NCBI GenBank assembly: GCA_031276415.1
Contig: JAISNF010000038.1
Coordinates: 1-7,234 of the forward strand
DNA: 7,234 nucleotides
Direction: 5' to 3'
Source: Planctomycetaceae bacterium
Lineage (GTDB): Bacteria; Planctomycetota; Planctomycetia; Pirellulales; Thermoguttaceae
In this document: piece after piece, positions 1 through 6,027 of the stretch
Layout of the letters: each line of letters starts with the position of its first letter
Numbering within the stretch: the first letter of the stretch is position 1
Notes under the pieces: generated by a model
What the model was told of the DNA's origin: nothing
Seen by the model: only the letters and a program-made list of their open reading frames with translations
Databases searched by the model: none
Program-made: the position numbers and the translations under genes

Positions 1-1053
1 GCCGATAAACATATTACCAAAGTTGAATTTGCGGACAATAATATCCATCGGTTAATAATTACGTGGAACGACGGAACAACCGTTTTCGTTAATCGTGACG
101 CAAACGATTGGGAGATTACAAATATTCTTAATAAAATTCCGGTTAAAACTGCTTTTGATGTGATTCTTCCTCAATTTGGTTTTTTCGCGGCGAATTATGT
201 AACTGATTCAAGAGAATGCGGAATAGTCAAAGTGAATAATCGGGTTGTTGAAATATCGGAGAAAAAAACAAATGATAAACACGTTGTTTATATCAATGCC
301 CGACAAAAAATTGCATCGAATATTTTACCGGTTACACCAACATTAAATTCGTTCAAATATCTCGGAGGAAACAAATTTTCCGCTGATTTTGCGTGGAATG
401 TTAAGGGAACGCTTGACAAAGACCTTTGTATTTTTGTTCACTGTACGCAAAAAAAGAGGAGCGGGCAACAATTGAATGAAGCCGTTTTAGGCGGAGGTTT
501 TCCCAAGACGCCGGTTTCCCAATGGAAAGATAAAATTGTTTCGGATTCTTACACGATGAATATTCCTAATAATTTTCCTGCGGGACAATATTATCTTGTT
601 GTTGGTTTGTATGATTTCAAAGGCGATGGACGCCGTGCGACATTGTTAGGATTTGATACCGGTGCTAATCGTTACGCGGTTGGCTGGTTAAAAGTCGAAC
701 GGAAAAATTCAGACAACAGCGTTTCAAATATTTCGCTGGAACCGTTCAAATGGGCAGACGAAAAATTATCCGAACGATTTTTACCGATAACAGAACCGGT
801 TCCTTTTGGAATTGCCGAAACAAAAGGCGCATTTCGTATTGAAATTAACAACAAGGAAAAAACCGCAACAGTAACACCACTTCCCGACGAACCGGCAACA
901 AAACTGTTGCTAAAATTACCGGAAGTTGCCCAAAGTGTCAAGGCATTTGATGCTGACGGCAAAGAATTGCGCAACGTTTCATTCCGAAACGAAAACAAAA
1001 TCATTGAATTTACAACACAAGAAAAAGAATTTGCCTATCAAATTAAATGGTAA
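1..1053 (+). CDS. C-terminal part of a large beta-sandwich (probably exported) hypothetical protein, 5'-truncated
   Basis: The frame is open from base 1 to a TAA at 1051-1053, giving 350 visible residues. A GTG at 160 is in frame, but the upstream codons read on as protein-like sequence (for example IITWNDGTTVFVNRD), so the true start lies outside the window. After a 'DGT.VFVNR..N.W' stretch and an 'LPQFGFFA' strand comes a beta-rich domain at about visible residues 110-230. It contains DLCIFVHCT, a 'GGGFPKTPVSQWK' turn and 'PAGQYYLVVGLYD'. That pattern resembles beta-sandwich modules at the end of large secreted or glycoside-hydrolase-like proteins, especially in Planctomycetes and Lentisphaerae. 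The last 120 residues are rich in Lys, Glu and Thr and also look like beta strands. I cannot assign an activity: any catalytic part would be upstream. It converges on pdxA with a 71-bp gap. The coding call is firm; the function is not recognised. Confidence 0.85.
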   Translation, partial: ADKHITKVEFADNNIHRLIITWNDGTTVFVNRDANDWEITNILNKIPVKTAFDVILPQFGFFAANYVTDSRECGIVKVNNRVVEISEKKTNDKHVVYINARQKIASNILPVTPTLNSFKYLGGNKFSADFAWNVKGTLDKDLCIFVHCTQKKRSGQQLNEAVLGGGFPKTPVSQWKDKIVSDSYTMNIPNNFPAGQYYLVVGLYDFKGDGRRATLLGFDTGANRYAVGWLKVERKNSDNSVSNISLEPFKWADEKLSERFLPITEPVPFGIAETKGAFRIEINNKEKTATVTPLPDEPATKLLLKLPEVAQSVKAFDADGKELRNVSFRNENKIIEFTTQEKEFAYQIKW

Positions 1054-1085
1054 TTCAAATTCCGTAATAAAATTTTGCAACGTAA

Positions 1086-1125
1086 TTCCGGCAACGTTTT
1101 CCGGCAACTCGGATTACTAAAACGT
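1086..1125. repeat. Short direct repeat and weak dyad between convergent genes
   Basis: The 71-bp gap between the convergent stop codons holds two copies of TTCCGGCAAC (1086-1095 and 1099-1108), 13 bp apart. An inverted pair, ACGTTTT (1094-1100) and AAAACGT (1119-1125), spans 18 nt and could form a weak stem usable by transcripts from both sides. It has only a small inner CCG/CGG pairing and no clear T-tract, so a terminator role is only a guess from its position. Confidence 0.3.
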
Positions 1126-2189
1126 TAATCAGATTCACTGCCGGCAAGTTTTGCAGCAACACGGCAGGCTTCGAGTAGGCTTCCGGTTTCGGCAGTGCCT
1201 TGCCACGCTTTGTCAAACGCCGTTCCATGAGCCACACTGGTTCGAATAATCGGCAAACCAAGCGTAATATTCACCGCCCGATGCATCCCAAGCAACTTCA
1301 ACGCAATATGCCCCTGATCATGGAACATGGCAACCACCGCATCAAAAATTCCCCTTTGAGCATTCACCATAATCGTATCCGCCGGAAACGGTCCCTCAAT
1401 GTCCACCCCCCCTGCAAAAGCAAGTTGAATCGCCGGATAAATAATTTCAATTTCCTCCGTTCCAAATAACCCGTCTTCACCAGCATGAGGATTCAACGAA
1501 CAAACTCCAATATGCGGTCGCCGCCCCGATCCGATAATCCGTTTCATAAAATCATTGACCAGCCGCACTTTGGCAAGTACAGAGTCAATTGTTATTTGTT
1601 CGAAAATGTTTCGCATCGCCGTATGCAACGTAACATGAACTACCGCAAGACCATTATCCGAACAAATATTTTCGCCGCGACCAAGATAAAGCAACATGGC
1701 AAAATCATTCACTCCGCAACGTTCCGCAAAAATTTCCGTGTGACCGGGATAATGATAACCGGCAAGATTAAGAGCGTTTTTATGAATCGGCGCAGTGATA
1801 ACCGCATCAATAATTCCCGCTTTGGCATCGTCAATCGCACGAATAATTGCACGATAAGCCGTCTCTCCGGCTCTAGCGTCCACTGTTCCGTGTTGAACTT
1901 GTAACACACTTTCTTCACCACAACGAATACACGGAATTGTCAAAATATCATGAATATCGCCGACATCGTGGATATTGCGAAGATCGGGACGTGTTAATAT
2001 TTCATCAACGGTTTGAATTTCCGTAATAACCGCATTGATATTCCGCAACACCGTTGCGCGTTCCAAAATTTCAGGATGCCCGTAAACCACAACCCGACTA
2101 TGCGTCCGACAAACAATTTCACGCCAAGCCCCGACAATAATTTCAGGACCAACTCCGGCAACATCGCCCATAGTAATACCAAGAATCAT
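1125..2189 (-). CDS. pdxA: 4-hydroxythreonine-4-phosphate dehydrogenase (PdxA)
   Basis: This 354-residue protein belongs to the PdxA family. PdxA oxidises 4-phosphohydroxy-L-threonine with NAD(P)+ to a product that decarboxylates and is used by PdxJ to build pyridoxine 5'-phosphate (DXP-dependent vitamin B6 pathway, cytosolic). The N-terminal signature TMGDVAGVGPEI lies at residues 6-17. The three histidines that bind the divalent metal in the family are present as GHTE (H150), NPHAGE (H235) and FHDQGH (H290). Other family blocks are ITAPIHK (131-137) and GPFPADT (266-272). It is slightly longer than E. coli PdxA (329 residues). In the signature the usual Pro after MGD is Val10. The ATG at 2189 directly precedes the signature, which supports this start; only a weak GAG lies upstream. 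Some PdxA homologues (PdxA2/DenD-like) act on four-carbon sugar-acid phosphates, so the exact substrate is family inference. The unknown membrane protein gene ends 67 bp upstream on the same strand. Confidence 0.93.
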   Translation of the reverse strand: MILGITMGDVAGVGPEIIVGAWREIVCRTHSRVVVYGHPEILERATVLRNINAVITEIQTVDEILTRPDLRNIHDVGDIHDILTIPCIRCGEESVLQVQHGTVDARAGETAYRAIIRAIDDAKAGIIDAVITAPIHKNALNLAGYHYPGHTEIFAERCGVNDFAMLLYLGRGENICSDNGLAVVHVTLHTAMRNIFEQITIDSVLAKVRLVNDFMKRIIGSGRRPHIGVCSLNPHAGEDGLFGTEEIEIIYPAIQLAFAGGVDIEGPFPADTIMVNAQRGIFDAVVAMFHDQGHIALKLLGMHRAVNITLGLPIIRTSVAHGTAFDKAWQGTAETGSLLEACRVAAKLAGSESD

Positions 2190-2256
2190 AACAATATCTC
2201 AAATCGTGCTGTTAAGGTAATTTTGTTTACGTGGAATTTTCGATTTAATTTAGGTT

Positions 2257-3279
2257 TTATTTATTGCATATTGATTGATATTTTTCTTCCGGCGACCACA
2301 TAACATAATATTTTTCGTAATCCGGCGGCAAATGTTGCGGTAAAACAAGCCGCCCCATCTCAACCTGTTTCTGAATCGTTTTGTTCACCCAGAAAAATCG
2401 ACGATAAAAATGCCAATATCCCCAACGAAAAGGATAGAACGGTAAACTACGAATGTAATTACAAAGACTACGATTTCCTGAATTTTCGACAATCTCAAAT
2501 GCTGAAAATTCAGAAGATTGTGATTCCGCTGGTGAATCAGTTGATGACACGTTGCCCCAAGGCAGGTCGGGATGAAACGGTATCAGATGAACATTGCCGT
2601 AATCCGTTAAATAACGAATGGATTCATCGTGCAATTCCCAAAGTTCCTCAAGACTTTTTTTAGGAAAGTGCTGTACATAGACGCCCGGTGGTTGCGGTAA
2701 AAACATTCCATCATACATGTTACCGGTACAAAGAGATATATTATCCAAAAGTGTCTCTAATATAAAATAAGGACTATTGTAATTAGTAAACTGTACAAGA
2801 AACGATGACTTCTCCGCATTTTCCCATGCCGTAAAAATAGACGGCATAAATTGAAGTTGAAAAAAACCTAAGTAATGAAACCCGTTATTCTTTGCCCATT
2901 CATCTGCTTGTTGGAATATATGATATTGTTTAGACGGAAAAGTAATTTTTGGGCTTAAACCATTAAACTTTGCCCAATCTTCAATATTCCATTTTTTAGT
3001 CAGTTCGTCAGTTTGTGTTTCGAGTTTTAATCCAGAGAAGGTATTTTGTGTAATAAATTCGTGATTCTCTATCCATTCGTCGGTTAGTTGTATGACAAAA
3101 TTTTGTTTAGACGATAAAGTAGGCTCTGGTAATTTAACACATAGTGCATTTGTTAATGAATTAATTAAGCAAAAAATACCAAACACAAAAAATAAATAAA
3201 CAAGAACAAAAAATACCAACGCGAAAACTACCTTTTCAAAAACTGGATTTTCCATAAGATAGATAAAGATGTTTTCCAT
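2257..3279 (-). CDS. Hypothetical membrane-anchored protein with three DEW..NGF-like motifs
   Basis: I do not recognise a named family for these 340 residues. A strongly hydrophobic segment at residues 13-40 should be a single membrane span or uncleaved signal anchor. After it come three similar Trp-centred motifs: TDEWIENHEF (66-75), EDWAKFNGL (100-108) and ADEWAKNNGF (125-134). The middle region has AWENAEKSSFLVQF (151-164) and then CTGNMYDGMFLPQPPGVYVQ (184-203), followed by SLEELWELHDESI. Proteins of this style ('WA..NGF' then 'PPGSYxQ') are, as far as I recall, common uncharacterised proteins in planctomycetes. An aromatic, basic stretch (FYPFRWGYWHFYRRFFW, 281-297) near the C-terminus might sit at the membrane surface. 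The start at 3279 is favoured by a G-run upstream; a second ATG eight codons in (residue 9) lacks one. It reads away from metXW and towards pdxA. The coding call is good; the function is unknown. Confidence 0.8.
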   Translation of the reverse strand: MENIFIYLMENPVFEKVVFALVFFVLVYLFFVFGIFCLINSLTNALCVKLPEPTLSSKQNFVIQLTDEWIENHEFITQNTFSGLKLETQTDELTKKWNIEDWAKFNGLSPKITFPSKQYHIFQQADEWAKNNGFHYLGFFQLQFMPSIFTAWENAEKSSFLVQFTNYNSPYFILETLLDNISLCTGNMYDGMFLPQPPGVYVQHFPKKSLEELWELHDESIRYLTDYGNVHLIPFHPDLPWGNVSSTDSPAESQSSEFSAFEIVENSGNRSLCNYIRSLPFYPFRWGYWHFYRRFFWVNKTIQKQVEMGRLVLPQHLPPDYEKYYVMWSPEEKYQSICNK

Positions 3280-3285
3280 ATTAAA

Positions 3286-3294
3286 TTTCCCCCC
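3286..3294 (-). promoter_or_regulatory. Purine-rich ribosome binding site of the hypothetical membrane protein
   Basis: Read on the minus strand this is GGGGGGAAA, with the G-run ending 9 nt before the ATG at 3279. It is not a perfect GGAGG, but it is the most Shine-Dalgarno-like site in the window and it supports the 3279 start over the ATG eight codons downstream. Confidence 0.45.
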
Positions 3295-3313
3295 AATATT
3301 TTCGTAATATTTT

Positions 3314-3337
3314 CTATTTTGTAATATTACAAAATAG
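3314..3337. promoter_or_regulatory. 24-bp perfect palindrome, candidate operator
   Basis: The half CTATTTTGTAAT (3314-3325) is followed with no gap by its exact reverse complement ATTACAAAATAG (3326-3337). It lies 35-58 bp upstream of the membrane-protein ATG at 3279, where an operator or promoter-overlapping site would be expected. A further GTAATATT at 3304-3311 repeats the central word at 3321-3328, 17 bp apart. The stem is almost entirely A/T and there is no T-tract after a GC stem, so a dimer-binding DNA site fits better than a terminator. The regulator is unknown. Confidence 0.5.
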
Positions 3338-3446
3338 GCAGTTACTGTTTGAAGTGTATCATTTTAATTGATATTGGCAGAATTTCAATAAGATTCAGAG
3401 AGTTCTCCGAATGATTAACATTAATCGTTGCGATGGTGGGTGAAAA

Positions 3447-3538
3447 CCTTTGTGGCGAACGGTTGACTACCTAATAATTCCAAACTCAAAAGGTAGTCAA
3501 TCCTTTGCGGCGAAAGGTCGCCTACCAACAATAATTCC
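3447..3538 (+). repeat. Imperfect direct repeat pair, 55 bp apart
   Basis: Copy 1 (3447-3481) and copy 2 (3502-3538) share the order CCTTTG(T/C)GGCGAA, then GGT..(A/C)CTACC, then AATAATTCC. They differ by a few substitutions and a two-base insertion. The second copy runs directly into the dispersed repeat at 3533. The unit is non-coding in appearance and probably belongs to an interspersed family in the genome. Confidence 0.6.
3461..3502. repeat. Hairpin within the direct repeat pair
   Basis: GGTTGACTACCT (3461-3472) can pair with AGGTAGTCAATC (3491-3502). This gives a 12-bp stem with one G-T pair and an 18-nt loop. No T-run follows on either strand, so it does not look like an intrinsic terminator. 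It may be a structured repeat or the edge of a small mobile or RNA element. Confidence 0.5.
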
Positions 3539-3568
3539 GCTTGCGAAACTATCAACTATCAACTATTC
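3533..3568 (+). repeat. Dispersed 'attccgcattgcgaaact' repeat, diverged copy
   Basis: This stretch begins AATTCCGCTTGCGAAACT and continues with an iterated CTATCAA word. It matches the more regular copies at 5970-6008 and 6625-6662, where the tail is CTCTCCACTATCCACTCTCAAC. Here only one arm is visible, with no inverted partner nearby, so it is a degenerate or half copy. Confidence 0.55.
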
Positions 3569-3678
3569 TGCTACTGAGGTTGTTTTGTTGGGAAAAATTA
3601 GGTGAAAATGAGGTTGTTTGTAAAATACAGAATTAAATCAATAATGAATTTTTAGAAATACCCATTAACCAGTGTTTA

Positions 3679-3705
3679 TCTGCGAAAATCTGCGTAATCA
3701 GCAGA
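3679..3705 (+). repeat. AATCTGCG-type interspersed repeat
   Basis: The word ATCTGCG occurs twice in succession (ATCTGCGAAAATCTGCGTAA) and is followed by TCAGCAGA. TCTGC (3689-3693) and GCAGA (3701-3705) can form a 5-bp stem followed by a T-rich run, but no plus-strand gene ends upstream. A related repeat lies in inverted orientation at 5881-5915, beyond the other end of metXW. Confidence 0.5.
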
Positions 3706-3973
3706 CTGTTTTTTAACTTTTTCTGTAATGACAATTGTTTTTTGCCGGTCTTGAAATTTGTCGAAAATAATGTAAATTTATTGGTTCGATGAAACGTGAA
3801 CTGGTTTTGTGGCGGAACAACCTGGCGTGTTTAATCAAACAACGAAGTTGAACAAACCAACAGAAGCGTGAGTTTCGCCACGATCTAAAAGGAAAACATT
3901 ATTGCCTCTGCAATTGTTGTTTGTCTTTTGGTGAATACAAAACGAATGTTTGAAAAAATAATTGATCTCCGGT

Positions 3974-3987
3974 TTGAACCGGTTCAA
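3974..3987. promoter_or_regulatory. 14-bp perfect palindrome upstream of metXW
   Basis: TTGAACC (3974-3980) is followed without a gap by GGTTCAA (3981-3987). The site ends 50 bp before the metXW ATG, a plausible operator position for methionine control. A perfect 14-bp palindrome can occur by chance about once in a window of this size, so position is the main argument. Confidence 0.3.
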
Positions 3988-4010
3988 TTGTTTTACAAAA
4001 ATTGAAATTA

Positions 4011-4038
4011 TTACAAATATAAAATTACAAATATAAAA
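4011..4038 (+). repeat. 14-bp tandem duplication ending in the metXW start codon
   Basis: TTACAAATATAAAA occurs twice head to tail (4011-4024 and 4025-4038); the last A is the first base of the metXW ATG. The leader therefore has no Shine-Dalgarno sequence, only an unstructured A/T-rich tract. A TATAAA within the first copy (4018-4023) could act as a -10 element, but no matching -35 is clear. Confidence 0.7.
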
Positions 4039-5831
4039 TGGATACAAAAATAGATTTTGACAGTACCGATTCGGTTCGTAACGCTAAACCGTTGAAACAT
4101 GCTCAGGAAGTTATCTTTCGGACGCCATTGGTTTTGGAACACGGTGATGTATTGCCGGAAGTTAAAGTTGTTTACGAAACTTACGGGACATTAAATAGTA
4201 AAAAAGATAACGCCGTTTTACTTTGTCATGCGTTGTCTGGTGATTCGCATGTTGCTTCTCATGATGCGGAAGATGATTCGGGTTGGTGGGAATTTATGGT
4301 TGGTCCCGACAAACCGATTGACACGAATCAATTTTTTGTAATTTGTACAAATTGTCTTGGCGGTTGTCGCGGAACAACAGGACCGGATGATACCAATCCG
4401 AAAACAGGTCGTCGTTACGGTATTGATTTTCCTGAAATTACCATCGGCGATATTGTTGAAGCACAAAGTCTTTTGATTGATCATCTTGGTATTGGTCGGT
4501 TGCTTTCGGTGATTGGCGGTTCCCTGGGCGGAATTATGGCACAAGAATGGTCAACACGGTTTCCAGATCGGCTTGCTTCTGTGATTTTGCTGGCAACTGC
4601 CGCTCGTTTGACCAGTCAGGCATTGGCGTTTGATATTGTTGCGCGTAACGCAATTCAAAGCGATCCGAATTTTCACGGCGGTCAATATCACGAAAAAGGA
4701 GTTATTCCGGCGAATGGTTTGGCAATTGCCCGAATGCTTGGACATATTACCTATTTGTCACGCGAATCAATGATGAAAAAATTCGATGCGAACCGGACTC
4801 AAGGTCGTCAGGTGAACACGAAATTTGAAACAAGATTTTCCGTCGGTTCCTATTTGGCTTATCAAGGTGATAAATTTGTCGAGCGTTTTGACGCAAACAG
4901 TTATATGGTTATTTCAAAGGCAATCGACAATTTTGATCTTGGAAGTACGCCGGAAGAGTTGAGAAAATCGTTGCGTAAATCAATGTGCCGGTGGTTAATT
5001 TTGAGTTTTTCGAGCGACTGGCTTTTTCCGCCTTTTTTGTCACGTGAAGTTGTTGACGCTTTAATTTCCTTAAACAAACGGGTTAATTATTGCAACATTC
5101 CTAGCGAATATGGTCATGACGCTTTTTTGTTACCGCATGATTTTCCGTTATACGGAGAGATGATTCGGTCATTTTTACGAAACGTATTTTTTGAACAGGC
5201 TTCCGACGGAGTGCCGGCGTTTCAACGTCCTGACCGATTGGATTACGAACAGATTCTTGATTTGATTCCGCGCGGAGCGACAGTTCTTGATCTTGGTTGT
5301 GGCAAGGGGGGGTTGTTGGCTCGGTTGCGGCAACGTGAAAACAATCGGATTCTTGGTCTTGAAATCAAAGAAAAATATGTGTTACAATGTATTGATCGCG
5401 GTATTGATGTTGTTCAAACTGATCTGAATGCCGGTCTCAAGGGTTTTGAGGATGACCAGTTCGATTTTGTCATTCTTTCAAAAACGTTACAAACTGTACG
5501 GGATGTTGAATTTGTGTTGGACGAGATGCTTCGTGTTGGTACGCGCGGGATTGTTAGTTTTCCGAATCTCGGTTTTCACGAACATCGTCGGCGTTTGTCA
5601 GAGGAAGGCAAAGCCCCGCGTATTGATCATGGTGGTGATCCTAGTGAATGGTACAACACTGTTGATGTACGTTTTTTGACATTAGCCGATTTTGAAGATT
5701 TTTGTGCGAAAAAAAAGTTCCGTATTCATCATTGTATTCCGTTGGACACGCGGCAACACAAACAGGTTGAAGACGATCCCAATCAAAACGCTGATGTGGT
5801 GATTGTTGTACTGAGTCGCGGACTTTCCTGA
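4038..5831 (+). CDS. metXW: Fused homoserine O-acyltransferase (MetX) and MetW methyltransferase-like protein
   Basis: One 597-residue reading frame carries two complete proteins. Residues about 15-385 are MetX, an alpha/beta-hydrolase that acylates L-homoserine for methionine synthesis. It shows the CHALSGDSHVA block (63-73), the nucleophile elbow GGSLGG with Ser162, and the expected Asp327 (SSDWLFP) and His360 (GHDAFL). The FHGGQY and MLGHITYLS blocks (212-241) are typical MetX. Residues about 397-597 are MetW, a class I methyltransferase-fold protein with a SAM-binding VLDLGCGKGG (416-425), GLEI (440-443), TDLNAGL and VILSKTLQ. Both parts have normal family length, and MetW begins near 'RPDRLDYEQI', where free MetW proteins start, so this looks like a clean gene fusion. 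In Pseudomonas and other proteobacteria metX and metW are adjacent and both are needed for this step. Acetyl versus succinyl donor cannot be decided by eye. The ATG at 4038 lacks a Shine-Dalgarno site; no metZ or metY neighbour is visible. Confidence 0.95.
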   Translation: MDTKIDFDSTDSVRNAKPLKHAQEVIFRTPLVLEHGDVLPEVKVVYETYGTLNSKKDNAVLLCHALSGDSHVASHDAEDDSGWWEFMVGPDKPIDTNQFFVICTNCLGGCRGTTGPDDTNPKTGRRYGIDFPEITIGDIVEAQSLLIDHLGIGRLLSVIGGSLGGIMAQEWSTRFPDRLASVILLATAARLTSQALAFDIVARNAIQSDPNFHGGQYHEKGVIPANGLAIARMLGHITYLSRESMMKKFDANRTQGRQVNTKFETRFSVGSYLAYQGDKFVERFDANSYMVISKAIDNFDLGSTPEELRKSLRKSMCRWLILSFSSDWLFPPFLSREVVDALISLNKRVNYCNIPSEYGHDAFLLPHDFPLYGEMIRSFLRNVFFEQASDGVPAFQRPDRLDYEQILDLIPRGATVLDLGCGKGGLLARLRQRENNRILGLEIKEKYVLQCIDRGIDVVQTDLNAGLKGFEDDQFDFVILSKTLQTVRDVEFVLDEMLRVGTRGIVSFPNLGFHEHRRRLSEEGKAPRIDHGGDPSEWYNTVDVRFLTLADFEDFCAKKKFRIHHCIPLDTRQHKQVEDDPNQNADVVIVVLSRGLS

Positions 5832-5853
5832 TAAATCGTCATCGCTTGCTTTC

Positions 5854-5915
5854 TTAACCACAGAACACACGAAACAAAAAATTATCCGCAGATTACGCTG
5901 ATAATCGCAGATTAT
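5854..5915 (-). repeat. Interspersed repeat: CCACAGA-type plus AATCTGCG-type
   Basis: TTAACCACAGAACACACGAA (5854-5873) is followed by a segment whose reverse complement reads AATCTGCG, spacer, TAATCTGCGGAT (within 5881-5915). Words of both kinds are common in intergenic repeats of many environmental bacteria. The second part is an inverted relative of 3679-3705, so metXW is bracketed by this family. It is not coding. Confidence 0.5.
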
Positions 5916-5920
5916 TTTTT
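5900..5920 (+). terminator. Possible intrinsic terminator of metXW
   Basis: GATAATC (5900-5906), loop GCA, and GATTATT (5910-5916) form a 7-bp stem with one G-T pair. The run of six T (5915-5920) overlaps its end. It lies about 70 bp after the metXW stop on the right strand. The stem is A/T-rich and sits inside a repeat, so the call is tentative. Confidence 0.3.
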
Positions 5921-5922
5921 AA

Positions 5923-6007
5923 TTGAGAGTGAATAGTTTCGTAATACGGAATTTATTATCAAAACATTTAACTCCGCATTGCGAAACTCTCCACTATCCA
6001 CTCTCAA
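5923..6007. repeat. Long imperfect inverted repeat between convergent metXW and rfbC
   Basis: The left arm (5923-5953) begins TTGAGAGTGAATAG and ends CGTAATACGGAATT. The reverse complement of the right arm (5970-6007) begins TTGAGAGTGGATAG and ends CGCAATGCGGAGTT, with seven extra bases (TGGAGAG) in the middle. Outside that gap the arms agree at 27 of 31 positions, and all four differences are transitions. The 16-bp loop is A/T-rich. The arm sequence recurs at 6625-6662 and 3533-3568, so this is a dispersed element, MITE- or REP-like in appearance, that may also serve as a barrier between the two convergent genes. There is no T-tract of the intrinsic terminator type. Confidence 0.65.
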
Positions 6008-6027
6008 CTCTCCACTAAAATAAGCGG

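Larger units (their letters stand above)
3280..4037. other. 758-bp repeat-rich spacer between divergent genes
   Basis: No convincing gene lies here. The spacer separates the divergent membrane-protein gene (-) and metXW (+), so both promoters should be within it. In order it holds a 24-bp palindrome (3314-3337), two imperfect direct repeats with a hairpin (3447-3538), a half copy of a dispersed repeat (3533-3568), an AATCTGCG-type repeat (3679-3705), a segment at 3806-3882 with further GTGGCG-like words in both orientations, a 14-bp palindrome (3974-3987) and a tandem duplication at the metXW start (4011-4038). A 70-codon minus-strand reading frame at 3835-4047 covers the start of metXW and has no protein-like features, so I do not call it. 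I found no clear -35/-10 pair and no recognisable SAM riboswitch. Confidence 0.7.

Noticed and set aside
160..162. GTG at 160 as the start of the first gene
   Set aside because: The same frame is open back to base 1 and encodes sequence that continues the fold, so this is an internal codon of a truncated gene.
1485..1904. 139-codon plus-strand reading frame
   Set aside because: It is antisense to the conserved core of pdxA, and its translation is Arg/Asn/Ile-rich without any domain; it is a shadow frame.
3447..3568. CRISPR-like array from clustered repeats
   Set aside because: There are only two imperfect units with a short, partly self-complementary gap and no regular spacers or cas genes.
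3689..3714. Intrinsic terminator at TCTGC-loop-GCAGA followed by a T-run
   Set aside because: No plus-strand gene ends upstream, the stem is only 5 bp, and the sequence belongs to a dispersed repeat.
3700..4037. SAM riboswitch upstream of the methionine gene metXW
   Set aside because: I looked for SAM-I style conserved stretches and a leader hairpin followed by a terminator and saw none. A covariance search would be needed to exclude rarer classes.
3835..4047. 70-codon minus-strand reading frame in the spacer before metXW
   Set aside because: It covers the metXW start codon and tandem duplication, translates to low-complexity A/T-driven sequence plus a repeat-derived tail, and has no recognisable domain.
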